Shown here: piece after piece, positions 45,601 to 54,262 of the stretch | How the letters are laid out: the number at the start of each line of letters is the position of its first letter | How positions within the stretch are numbered: the first letter of the stretch is position 1 | Program-made: the position numbers and the translations under genes | The notes under the pieces: generated by a model | What the model was told of the DNA's origin: nothing | What the model saw: only the letters and a program-made list of their open reading frames with translations | The model's database searches: none | NCBI GenBank assembly: GCA_013399855.1 | Contig: VXAY01000716.1 | Coordinates: 1-64,000, forward strand | Origin: Oxyruncus cristatus | Taxonomy: Eukaryota; Chordata; Aves; Passeriformes; Cotingidae | DNA length: 64,000 nucleotides | Direction of reading: 5' to 3'

Positions 45601-48600
45601 AAGCAGCTCAGAGACAGGAATTCTTACTTTTTCTTCACGGAGTCCAGCCCGTACGTCCCTGCAGAGTTATAGTACCCACACACGGTCTGTGAGGTGATGG
45701 TTTCCTTCATGGTTTCACCACACTGCTGGATTAAGCCATCCTGCAGGGAGGGAAAAAACCCACAAACGTTCAGGAAGTCAGGAACTGTGCAGTTCATGCA
45801 GATTTTCCTGCCTGGGCCCCCCCCAAAGTCCCCCAGGCTGCAGTGACCTGTGCTACGCTGCCCAAAACATTTAAGCCATTGCCCCTCAGAAACATGGATT
45901 TGCCTTAGGAATATTTCCCATGGAAGAAAAGCGTGATGAATGCCTTCAGGGTAGAGCAAATGAGCTGCAAAACCTACTTTAATCTACCTTTAGATATGAC
46001 TCGAAGCAGCACTTAATCTTACACCTGAATCTTAGCCACAGCCTTTTCCAATAAACCCTCTGCGTTGTGTTTGGGTTTTTTCCCCACTAAGCCTGAAAAG
46101 CTGATTCATTTCTCTGGGTGAAACAGGACATGCTGGCGAGGATATTATGAACTGTTCTGCCTCTTTTCAGGTAGAGAGAGCAATGCTGGCGTTTCTGACT
46201 TACCAGCTGCAGCATGCAGGCTGCTGCCAGCAGGGCAACCACGCGGCTGGGGTTTATTAGCACGTCGTCCCTGTACAGTGAGCCAAAGGCCACCTGCAGA
46301 GCTGCAGAGGGAACAGGAGCAAAGAAAGACAGAACACTGAGCATGGGGCATTAAAGGAATCCTGAGCTATAACCCAACCCCTTCACTGCACACCTTCTCT
46401 ATGATCTCAGTTGCTCTGGTGCCAACCAGCCCAGACACCCCAACAGCCAACACAAGATGTGGCAGTGACCAGTCCAGGACTGAGCTTCCACTAGTTAAAC
46501 AAACCCTTCAGCACACCCTGAGAGCTGTAAAAGTAGAGAAACAGAAGTTCCACCTCTGAGGATCATGAGGTTGAACTTAACCCCTGCCCTCAGGGTTTTG
46601 TTAAAATAAGAGGTTCCCACTTACCTTCTACATCAATATTTTGGTCAGGAATCTCCAGCTCTATGACATTCATGCTGGATTCTTTCCAAGAGCCACTGAA
46701 CATACTGGAAAAGTAGCCTGACTGTAGGAGGGAAGAGGAGAGAAAAAGAACTCAGCAAAAAAAAATTTCATCCCAATTAGAAGTGTCAAAAGCAGCACAT
46801 GGAACAAAACATGGTTAATATTTACCTTTATGCAGAACAAACTGTGTTAAGGGAACTTTCACAAGCTAAAACATTCTGACAGATTCAAAAGGGGCCAATT
46901 GTATTTGCTGTTTCTGACACTGAAAATGCCTAGAGGAAATTTGGGCTACATGTGTGTGACCAAAGAAAAGAGCTTTAAAAGGCCAGAAAAGCCACAGAAG
47001 CTCTTTTCTTACAAACCAAACCACCAGTGGGGGCAGAATTAGTCCAAGAACTAAGTCCTTGATGTTACCAGCAGACAACAAATCCTGCAGGCATTAGGGA
47101 ATGCCAGTTTGGGGATGGGGGGAAAATAAAAGAAAGGCATGCAAGACATACAAATTACTGTACAAGGCTGTAGTCTCATACCAAGGACACAGACACATAC
47201 ACCATTTATAGCAATATACCTTTTATTATTAAGTGTAAGGCACATAAAACTAGAATTTGAGAGGTTTCCATCCAAATGAAGGGAAAGATAATGCTCTACT
47301 AGGGTTCCTGATTTTCCTTCCCAGCAGCAGATGTGCCCATTATGAGATGCTATCAATGAAGTTTACCTGAGAGATCAAAAAAATAAAGTCTATTTGTACC
47401 ACATTCCCTGACCTCTTCACTCAGCATTTCAGCCCAAGGCAGCAAATAACACAACCCCCAGTTTTGACTTCTGTACCCTCAGTGTATCCCTAACCATGGC
47501 ACACAACACACTCCTCTCAAACCCAGGGCCTCACTAATCACACCCTCCTCACGAGGCTGCCTCAGCTTTGCCACGGAGATCACTCCCCATTTGCACAAGA
47601 AATTATACTTTTAGTAACAGCATCAGCAAACAGAAATCCCCCATTTCTCAGAGCTGCTGTGAACAGTCAGAGCAGCACCTGGCTGTCCTTTATCAAGCTC
47701 AAGGCAGGGACTGAGGGACCACGGGAGCTGAAACAGGCTGAGAAAGTCTGCTCAGCAGTTCAGAGTCACAATGGCATTAAAAGTCATTTACATGGAGTTA
47801 TTTCTAACCTCCAGAACTATTTTACCTACAGTAACATAATTCCGGTGCTGGAGCGTGACCTGAAATAGGACCTGCCTGATGAGAACAGTGAACTGCCCCG
47901 AGGCTCCTCTCCCAAAAAACATCACTACAACGAGGTCTCTGCAGAGCCAAGTCACAATTTTCAAACCCTGCCATGCAGCTGCATCCACAGAAGGGATTTA
48001 ATACCAAATTTCAGTCACCAACCCACGCGAAGGTTTCAGGAGCAGCTTCACAAACTCGCGACGCAGCAACCACGGAGTCACAGTGACAGAAAAGACCAGC
48101 AGCACCAGTAGCCTGAGGCCACACCAGCGCTGTGCTCACCCCGGGGCCCAGAGACCCACGTGGCAGAGGGAGCTGTGCCTGCCAGCTCTGCTCCTGCCAC
48201 AGCCCCCTGGCCTGTGGCACAGGGGCTGTGACACAGGGGCTGTGACACAGGGGACACGCAGTAAACCACCAGCACCTCTGCGCTCCCGAAGCACAAGCAC
48301 AAAGGACTCCGTCTCAGCACAAGCCCAAAACAAAATGTTTGTACAAACAGCGTCTGTTTGGCAGGTTCTCACTGAGATTTACTCCTTTCTAGAGCTCCTG
48401 TGCAAACCTTCCTCAGGCAGCTGCAAGAATCCTTCCATGAGGGCTCATAACAACCAAATAACAGCCACAGGGACCCAGCACACCCATTTCCCTGCAGGTC
48501 CCTGCACCCGAGAGCAGGGGACAGGAAAACTGAACTGGGGCACCCCAGGCTTTGCAAATCCCTTCTGGAAGTGCCTCCTTTGCCCTGACAGAATATTCAC

Positions 48601-50812
48601 ATCACAAGAGCCACTCAGCCACCTGTTCAGCAAACAGGAACACGTTCTCAGGACACCAAAGACAAGTTTCAGGACTGTTTTCACAGAGGATGCACCAAGA
48701 CTAAGAATAAAATAAATTAAACAGAATAAAAAAAAAATTACATGGGAAGAGAGAGAAGCTTTTCAAACACAAAGATACAGCTCTGCTTCCCAACACTGCT
48801 AACAGGAGCTGGTTAACTGGTTGCATCTACAAAAAGAGTGAAAGTCCTAAATATGAGGGAGAAAAAAAAAAGGAAAAATCTCCAGTCATACTTCATAGTT
48901 CCCAGACATTATTTTACTAAAAGCACAGTTCCTACTGAGATTTAGAAAGGAGCCACTTACCTGACACAAATAAATCTTGTGCAAGTTCCACTCCTCTCCC
49001 AGAGCACAGATTTTGACATCACTGTTCTCCCCATTCAAAAACAGAGTCTGATAAATGTATTTCGATGTGCTTTTCAATTTTTTCCTAGTAAAAAAAAAAC
49101 CCAAACCAAACAAACAGTGAGACACCCCTTTCCAATCCTCCCATTACAGCAGCAACAGTGGGTCTCAAGCCCTTGGCGGGTTTTCCCTGCCACGTCCCCC
49201 CCAGGCTGGTACCACTTCCCCACCCCCAGCCTGTGCCACTATTTGCCCAAAATTTGCTGAAATGGTGTGAAATTCAACCAAATCGGCCCCAAAAGGAGAT
49301 AAATTGGCCCCAACCTCCCCTGGAAATCCAGAATTTCCCAGAATTCCAAGGTATTCTCAAAATATTCTCCAAGTTTCTCCGAGTTTTATCAAATTAGGAA
49401 ATTTGGTAAAGCTGAGGAAATTTAGGAGAATTTGAAGCAGAAATACGGAGATTTTGGTGAAAATGGGAACATTTGGGGAGAATTCTGAGAAAATGGGGCG
49501 ATTTGAGGAAAATTAGGGAAATTCAGGGGAAAATGCAGAAATTTGAGCAAGAATGGGGGAATTTTTGCCCCCCAAAATTGGGAAGTTTGGGGCACATTTG
49601 GCAAAATGGGGAAGTTTGGGGGAAATTCATAAAATTGGGTATATTTTGGGAAAATGATAGGAAATTTGGATAAAAATGTGGAAGTTTTGGTAAACTTTGG
49701 GGGAAAATGTGGAGAATTTGGGGAAATTGGTGAAATTTTGGGGAAATGTTGAGAAATTTGGGAAAAAAATAGAGTAAACATAAAGAAATCTGGGAAAATT
49801 CTGAAAATTGATGAAATTTGGGGAAATTTGAGGCAAAAATGGGGGAAATTTTGGAGAAATTTGAGGACAAATACAGAAATAAGAGTAAAAATGAGAAAAC
49901 TGGGAAAATCTGGGAAAACTGCTGCTGCCCTGACCTCCCCCGAGCACTGCAGATCCTCCCCCTGACCCCAAAGAGTGGCCTTCCCCCCACACCTCTCCCT
50001 GCCAGCCTCGAGATAATTATTACAGCTTAATTTACCCACGAAAGAGCTGCCTGTCTTGATGCACAGTGTTTACACTACACTGGCTCAATCGCAGAACCTG
50101 TACATGTAAATACCTAACATTTTTTTTAAATAAAAATCACGTGGATGTACTGGAAAAGAAATCATCATTACCCAACAGAATACTGGAATACTAAATGAAT
50201 AAGAAAACTTTGTAACTCGCAGCCAATGAGCTCTAATTCCCTTTTTTCCGCTAGAATGTATAAACAGTAAAAAGCTCCGACAGTCGGTGTGATCTGTGGG
50301 ACTCCACCGAGCACAGCTCTGAAGAGAAATCGAGCGTGTCATTGCTGGACACACAGCGGGGCACGACCCGCATTTTTGGGGACCGCAGGAGCCTCCCGAG
50401 CTCCGGCAGCTGCAGCCGGGGCGCTTCAGGGCACATGTGGGTCTGGACGCTTACCTTGAACCCTCTGACAGCACTGAAACGGCAAAAAAAAATCCCCCAA
50501 CCCCCACCCCGCCCAAACCCAGCCAATTGTGGGCGCGATAAATTCAAACACTAAATTCAAAGGGCCTCAATAACCCTTCCCGAGGGGGCCCCGGATGGGC
50601 CCGCGGTGCCCCCCGAGCTGCAGCCCCCCCGTCCCCTCCGCCCTGTCACCCGCCGGGGTCACCGCGGCCCCTCGGCCCCCCGACCTGCGGCCCCGGGGGT
50701 GCAGCAGCCGCTCGTCCCGCTCGGTGTCGCCGTCGCTGTCGCTGTCCCCGGGCCCCTCGGCGGCCCCGCCGCGCTTCCTCTTGCCGTTCCTGCCGGCCCT
50801 GCCCGCCGCCGC
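30532..50812 (-). CDS. GMCL1: GMCL1, germ cell-less homologue (BTB/BACK), 5' end in assembly gap
   Basis: Vertebrate homologue of Drosophila germ cell-less, a BTB protein of the nuclear envelope that acts as a CUL3 ubiquitin-ligase adaptor; mouse GCL binds LAP2-beta and the E2F partner DP3. Fourteen coding exons joined by GT-AG introns give 483 visible residues; human GMCL1 has 515, so roughly 30 to 40 N-terminal residues including the start codon are missing in the N-run. Order: basic KRKR nuclear signal and acidic [12 protein letters not shown] stretch (exon 1), BTB domain ([20 protein letters not shown] through [20 protein letters not shown], exons 2-4), BACK-like region (exons 5-8), then the conserved C-terminal domain ([20 protein letters not shown], exon 12). 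No stop or frameshift was seen. The C-terminus runs about 16 residues past the human end. Tandem with ANXA4, as in mammals. Confidence 0.95.
30661..31716 (-). other. GMCL1: GMCL1 intron 13
   Basis: 1.06 kb; no repeat or exon recognised. Confidence 0.85.
31717..31804 (-). CDS. GMCL1: GMCL1 exon 13 (88 bp)
   Basis: [20 protein letters not shown], then [10 protein letters not shown]. Donor gtgtgt. Confidence 0.96.
31959..32104 (-). CDS. GMCL1: GMCL1 exon 12 (146 bp)
   Basis: [20 protein letters not shown], then [20 protein letters not shown]. The most conserved C-terminal segment. Donor gtacgg. Confidence 0.96.
32105..32900 (-). other. GMCL1: GMCL1 intron 11
   Basis: 796 bp; nothing recognised. 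Confidence 0.85.
32901..32976 (-). CDS. GMCL1: GMCL1 exon 11 (76 bp)
   Basis: Acceptor ttttttttag. [20 protein letters not shown], then LAKDGD. Donor gtaagt. Confidence 0.95.
33083..33130 (-). mobile_element. Short CR1 3'-end remnant
   Basis: catcatggaataccctgagt gggaagggacc resembles the reverse complement of the CR1 terminus; too short to be certain. Confidence 0.45.
36445..36640 (-). mobile_element. CR1 LINE fragment, distinct subtype
   Basis: tcatagaaccatggaatatg, tgagctggaagagacccatc and tccagctcctggccctgccc, from a CR1 subtype different from the other copies here. Confidence 0.8.
37474..37543 (-). CDS. GMCL1: GMCL1 exon 10 (70 bp)
   Basis: [20 protein letters not shown], then NDI. 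Donor gtaggt. Confidence 0.96.
39130..39290. promoter_or_regulatory. CpG-rich block in GMCL1 intron 9
   Basis: About 16 CpGs in 150 bp (gctcctcgcggc, ccgcgccgcag, agcccggggaccgcggctcg) in otherwise A/T-rich intron. Function unknown. Confidence 0.35.
41697..42218 (-). mobile_element. CR1 LINE fragment abutting the GMCL1 exon 9 donor
   Basis: gaatcatggaatggtttggg, the ttgttccctgggagcagagc block, the cagctccctcagctgctcct block and gtgaggcctcccctgtgccc. Sense with GMCL1. Confidence 0.92.
42227..42367 (-). CDS. GMCL1: GMCL1 exon 9 (141 bp)
   Basis: [20 protein letters not shown], then [20 protein letters not shown]. The donor gtgagt (42221-42226) lies within a few bases of the truncated end of a CR1 copy. 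Confidence 0.95.
42552..42642 (-). CDS. GMCL1: GMCL1 exon 8 (91 bp)
   Basis: [20 protein letters not shown], then [10 protein letters not shown]. Donor gtagga. Confidence 0.95.
42829..42913 (-). CDS. GMCL1: GMCL1 exon 7 (85 bp)
   Basis: [20 protein letters not shown], then DVYTALKK. Donor gtattt. Confidence 0.95.
43080..43145 (-). CDS. GMCL1: GMCL1 exon 6 (66 bp)
   Basis: [20 protein letters not shown], ending CTCAG before gtactg. Start of the BACK-like region. Confidence 0.95.
43146..45627 (-). other. GMCL1: GMCL1 intron 5
   Basis: 2.5 kb, three quarters of it one long CR1 copy (43690-45538). The remaining about 0.5 kb holds nothing recognised. Confidence 0.85.
43690..45538 (+). mobile_element. 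Long CR1 LINE copy with decayed reverse-transcriptase ORF
   Basis: 1.85 kb, antisense to GMCL1. Broken frames match CR1 ORF2: [20 protein letters not shown] around 44080, [19 protein letters not shown] around 44490 and RNSVAAG with [19 protein letters not shown] around 45000. It ends tgattctatggttctattc. The catalytic FADD motif reads FADN (44690-44700), and several frameshifts and stops are present, so it is dead. Confidence 0.95.
45628..45740 (-). CDS. GMCL1: GMCL1 exon 5 (113 bp)
   Basis: [20 protein letters not shown], then [20 protein letters not shown]1 copy ends 90 bp beyond its donor gtaaga. Confidence 0.96.
45741..46203 (-). other. GMCL1: GMCL1 intron 4
   Basis: 463 bp; nothing recognised. 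Confidence 0.85.
46204..46301 (-). CDS. GMCL1: GMCL1 exon 4 (98 bp)
   Basis: [20 protein letters not shown], then [12 protein letters not shown]. End of the BTB domain. Donor gtaagt. Confidence 0.96.
46302..46624 (-). other. GMCL1: GMCL1 intron 3
   Basis: 323 bp; nothing recognised. Confidence 0.85.
46625..46721 (-). CDS. GMCL1: GMCL1 exon 3 (97 bp)
   Basis: [20 protein letters not shown], then [15 protein letters not shown] core. Donor gtaagt. Confidence 0.96.
46722..48960 (-). other. GMCL1: GMCL1 intron 2
   Basis: 2.2 kb. Only a 14-bp tandem (cacaggggctgtga, 2.6 copies) near 48220-48256 is noted. Confidence 0.85.
48961..49084 (-). CDS. GMCL1: GMCL1 exon 2 (124 bp)
   Basis: Acceptor ttttactag. 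[20 protein letters not shown], then [20 protein letters not shown], the start of the BTB domain. Donor gtaagt. Confidence 0.96.
49390..49920 (+). repeat. Degenerate purine-rich, C-poor tandem tract
   Basis: About 530 bp of variants of gaaatttggggaaaattggg with C almost absent from the + strand. On the - strand the frames stay open and encode F/P/S/I-rich strings (FPNFPQI-like), giving spurious 205-, 155- and 121-residue frames. Confidence 0.85.
50160..50415 (-). repeat. LTR-like dispersed repeat, inverted arm A
   Basis: Read on the - strand: ctgcagctgccggagctcgg, agcaatgacacgctcg, gtttatacattctagc, attggctgcgagttacaaag and ttttcttattc. The same landmarks occur in order on the + strand at 51601-51890. 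Confidence 0.75.
50480..50812 (-). promoter_or_regulatory. GMCL1: CpG-rich GMCL1 first-exon / promoter island (partly in gap)
   Basis: Very high GC and CpG through exon 1 and the start of intron 1 (gggcccgcggtgcc, gcggccccgccgcgctt). The upstream half, with start codon and transcription start, is in the N-run or minisatellite. Confidence 0.5.
50685..50812 (-). CDS. GMCL1: GMCL1 exon 1, 3' part (128 bp visible)
   Basis: [16 protein letters not shown], then [20 protein letters not shown], ending CGCAG before gtcggg. Its 5' side runs into the N gap, so the start codon is unseen. Extremely CpG-rich. Confidence 0.9.
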
Positions 50813-50909
50813 NNNNNNNNNNNNNNNNNNNNNNNNNNNNNNNNNNNNNNNNNNNNNNNNNNNNNNNNNNNNNNNNNNNNNNNNNNNNNNNNNNNNNNNN
50901 NNNNNNNNN
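50813..50909. other. Assembly gap (97 N) at the GMCL1 5' end
   Basis: N-run between exon 1 coding sequence and the 23-bp minisatellite; it hides the start codon. True length unknown. Confidence 0.99.
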
Positions 50910-51505
50910 GGAGCGGGCCTTTTCCCGCTCCAGGATGGGCCTTTTCCCGCTCCAGGAACGGGCCTTTTCCCGCTCCAGGGTGGGCCTTTTCCCGCTCCAG
51001 AAACGGGCTTTTTCCTGCCCCTGAGCGGGACTTTTCCTGGCCCAGGAACGGGCTTTTTTGTGCCCCAGGAACGGGCCTTTTGCTGCCTCTGAGCGGGCAT
51101 TTTCCTGACCCAGGAACGGACCTTTTTGTGCCCCTGAACGGGCCTTTTCCTGATCCAGAAATGGGCCTTTTCCTGATCCAGGAATGGGCCTTTTCCTGAT
51201 CCAGGAATGGGCCTTTTCCCGAGACAGGAGTGGGCCGCTCTGTGCCCCTGAGTGGCCCTTTTCCTGAGCCAGGAACAGGCCTTTTCCTGAGCCAGGAACG
51301 GGCCTTTTCCCAACCCAGGAATGAGCCTTTTTGTGCCTCGAGAATGGGCCTTTTCCTGCTCCTGAATGAGCATTTTTCTGCCCCTGAACAGGCCTTTTCC
51401 TGGCCCAGGAACCGGCCTTTCCTGACACAAGAACGGGCTGTTCTTGCCCTATGAATGGGCCTTTTCCTGCCCCTTGAACGGGAATTTTTCTGCCTAATGA
51501 ACGCC
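50910..51505 (+). repeat. 23-bp minisatellite, about 25 copies
   Basis: The unit is close to gggccttttcctgatccagg plus aat, with variants in the middle (cccgctcc, tgcccctg, tgtgcccc). It starts right at the gap, so the array may continue in it. Because 23 is not a multiple of 3 and stops are rare, long spurious frames run through in several frames. Confidence 0.92.
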
Positions 51506-51600
51506 CGTCCCGGGGGATTCTCCAGGGATCAGACACTTCCCGCTGGATGGGTTCATTAGGCCGAAGGAACCAGGCACTGCAGTGCCCCAGCACAGTGTGT

Positions 51601-51890
51601 CTGCAGCTGCCAGAGCTCGGAGCACTGCGTGATCCTGCGATCTGCAAAAAATGGGATCCTTCACCCCCTCTGCAGAGCTCCAATAATGACACACTCAAGA
51701 GGGACATTTATTCGTATCAGAGCTGCAGAAGCCTGGGTGATCATCGGAGCTCCACAAACCAAGCACACCGACTATCAAAACTGTATTATTTATACATTTT
51801 AGCAAACAAAGTGTTCATTGGCTACAAGTTACATAGTTTTCTTATTACTTGGCATTCTGTCTTTCTGTCTTCTGTTGGTTAGTGATTTGC
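51601..51890 (+). repeat. LTR-like dispersed repeat, inverted arm B
   Basis: ctgcagctgccagagctcgg, ccaataatgacacactcaag, gtattatttatacattttag and attggctacaagttacatag, then ttttcttatt. Inverted relative to arm A, with 1185 bp between arms. It may continue right to about 52.46 kb (ATTAAA at 52279) as a solo-LTR-like unit, which I cannot confirm. Confidence 0.7.
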
Positions 51891-54040
51891 TTCTCACACT
51901 AATTAGTCTGCATGCCCAGTCTTGCTCTTCCTTTGGGTCGGGAGGTTCCTGGGGTCGGTGGTCGTGATCTGCCCCTGCTGTACCTTGTACCGGCTGGAGC
52001 TGATTTCAGCCCAGTTGCTGAGTTGGGTTTATCAGTTTCTTCCTTATCTGAGGAGTTCTGCCAGATGTCTCTGTGGCCTGTAAATCCCGCGTTCCTCGTG
52101 CCCACTGTCAGTGGTACATCCTTCTTCCCAAGCTTTGTTAGACTCCCCCTAGGCCTGGGATCACTGAAGCGTGTCCAGCCCTAAACCTTAACGAGGCAAT
52201 TCTACCAGCAAGTAACTTGTTTTTCCAACACCTGGACCTCACTTAGAGCTTGTTTGTTGGCTGCTGTTTGTTTCATGGATTAAATCTCCCTTCTTGTTGA
52301 TTAGGGTGGAAAGTGTACAAGGATCAAACATCAAAGAACATCCTTTCTTAAGAACATTTTTACATATTCCACATTTTGCAAGAATTCCAGACTGCATCTT
52401 CTCACTAAACCCCCTCTTTTCATTGCAAACCAGGGGCCCCTTGGGCTCCAGCAAGTCTAGTCCACATTCCTGCAACAACAGAACAGGGACTCAAACCCTG
52501 GAGTGCCGAGGTTACAGTCTCATCCTCAGGACCTGAGCAACACTATCGATATCCTTGGGTTTCTGACCTCTCTGTGGGAAGGGGATGGAAGCCAGAGGAG
52601 GAGGGTCACATGGTACCAGCTGGGACAGTGAGCTGAACCCAAGGAATCTCCCCCAGCTGCCTCTGTGATCATGCTACAGAGCGGGGGCATTTCTCTGCTG
52701 GCACTGGCACTTCCCAAACCTCTGTGCTGTTCCCACTCACACAGCTCTGGGTGCCCACCATGGAACTGAACACTGGTCCTGGAGAGAAACATCTACCACT
52801 GACAACATCACCCTATTTTGGAGAGTCTGTTAAGGTCACCTTCCAGCAGCTTCTCTGCATTCCTGCTCTTCAGTGGAGACCTTGGAAATACATCATCTTC
52901 CAAAGGGTAAAATCAGGCCCTGGACTCCAGTCCCAGCAGTGGAAGTCTCTGGTGTTGGGAGTGTGATGGCCAGAGAGTCTCAGGCATGGCCAGACTGGGA
53001 AGTTTCCTTAATAGTTTGGTGACCCAGGGCCACCGTGTCCAGAGCCTCCTGCCTCCAAACATCCAACTGCCAGCACTGGGTGGATTCCCCTGGGAGCTTT
53101 GGAACAGGGAGAAGCAAAAATTATTAGGGGAGATTGGAGCCTCTCCATTTGTGTGGCATTTTGTGCAGATTGGGTGAAATCAGCCTGATCTGCATAGGGA
53201 GCACATGGAGGGGATGTGGTGCCCCTGATGCAGGCGGGCTTTGGAGACCCGTGCAGGGAGAGCTTTGTGTCCCTGGTACCACCCAGAGAGTGGTAGAGCC
53301 CCGTGGGGCACACGGAAGGGATGCTGAAGTCCCTTTTTTAGCAAGTAAAAAGGGGTTTCAAGTCCCTCCTGTGTTTAAATTGAGGGGAGTTAAACCTGGT
53401 GTGGATGAGGGGAGCCCTTGGCCAAGGCTGTGCAAAATTACCCCACAGTGTCCTTGGGTGACCCCCAGCTGGGCCCATGGATTTGGGGGTGTCCCAGGGG
53501 CTCAGCAGGTCACGGGTGTTTCCTCCTGGATTACAGGGGTCTGTTCTGCTCCCCGTCCCTGTCTCCCAGCTCAGGGGGCCGGATGCCCTGAGGAGAACTC
53601 GGGGCAGCACTGCTGGAGGCTGAGGCAAAGAGGGCAGAGTGTGCAGAGCAGGCGGGAAGAGGGCGTGAGCGGGGCTTTGCGGGGCTCAAAGCTCCCCGGG
53701 GGTTTTGGGGCACAGCTGGAGTGTCCCCCCCAAGGTGGAGCTGCAGGAACAGCCCCAGCACAGCCTAGCACAGCCCAGCACAGAGAACGGAGAGGAGCTG
53801 CCCCAAGGGGAGCAGCAGGAGCACCAGCCCGAGCTGGGGGAGCTGGGCTGCCCCCAAACCCGCCCCCCACACTGGGGATCCCTCAGTGGGGGTTTATAAA
53901 CTGTCCCCACCCAAGGGACAGTGCCTGGGCCTCCCCACCCCACCCTGCAGCCTCTCCCTGCCCAGTCGGGCCCACGGGGGCGAAGAGGCAGGACAGGAGT
54001 CTGGGCAGGACACGCCATCCGGGCAGGAAGTACAGAAACA
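51891..54040. other. Intergenic region between ANXA4 3' end and GMCL1 5' end
   Basis: About 2.1 kb. Apart from the LTR-like element and a tRNA-like relic (52474-52548), no gene is recognised. The long + strand open frame (53134-54243) has no family resemblance and overlaps the ANXA4 3' UTR. Confidence 0.65.
52474..52548 (-). pseudogene. tRNA-like relic (tRNA pseudogene or SINE head)
   Basis: On the - strand: a D-arm/A-box-like TTGCTCAGGTCCTGAGG, an anticodon-loop-like ACTGTAAC, then a perfect T-arm CAGGG-TTTGAGT-CCCTG (52484-52500) at nearly tRNA spacing. The 3' half resembles tRNA-Lys. The acceptor stem does not pair, so it is not a functional tRNA. Confidence 0.35.
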
Positions 54041-54045
54041 AATTC

Positions 54046-54055
54046 TTTATTTATT
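54046..54055 (-). terminator. ANXA4: ANXA4 distal polyadenylation signal (two overlapping AATAAA)
   Basis: tttatttatt on the + strand gives two overlapping AATAAA on -. Confidence 0.55.
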
Positions 54056-54256
54056 TTTCAAAGCTCAGCAACCTGACACAAGGCACTGGAACCCACCCCC
54101 AGCCCGAGCACCTCTGGCAGCCCCTGTGCTGGGCACAGACGTTTCCCTGTCCTGAGCAGAGGCCTTGGGAGAACTGGATAAAGCTCTGCCTCCTCTCCCA
54201 GCAAAAGTCAGGAATGTGTCTCCACTGGCAGCCCAAGGAGTGAGAAAGAAAATTAT

Positions 54257-54262
54257 TTTATT
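54257..54262 (-). terminator. ANXA4: ANXA4 proximal polyadenylation signal
   Basis: tttatt on +, read as AATAAA on -, about 1.2 kb past the stop. Confidence 0.5.

Larger units (their letters stand above)
49085..50684 (-). other. GMCL1: GMCL1 intron 1
   Basis: 1.6 kb made mostly of the C-poor tract (49390-49920) and one LTR-like inverted arm (50160-50415), then CpG-rich sequence up to exon 1. Confidence 0.85.

Noticed and set aside
49422..50039. 205-residue F/P/S/I-rich - strand frame
   Set aside because: Product of the C-poor tandem tract; neighbouring frames are equally open, and it lies in GMCL1 intron 1.
50567..51707. Long - strand frames (287 and 353 residues) joining the minisatellite to GMCL1 exon 1
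   Set aside because: They are open because the 23-bp unit lacks stops in several frames. The N-run length is unreliable, so frame across it means nothing, and nothing like this precedes the KRKR region in known GMCL1.
50160..51890. The two LTR-like arms as a complete provirus
   Set aside because: The arms are inverted, not direct, and the sequence between them is GMCL1 exon 1 and a minisatellite; no gag, pol or env resemblance seen.
52239..52478. 79-residue Cys/Lys-rich - strand frame
   Set aside because: Too short, no recognisable family, lies in the possible LTR-like element; coding not supported.
53134..54243. 369-residue + strand open frame between GMCL1 and ANXA4
   Set aside because: No recognisable domain, GC-rich low-complexity composition, no splice context, and it runs into the ANXA4 3' UTR on the other strand.
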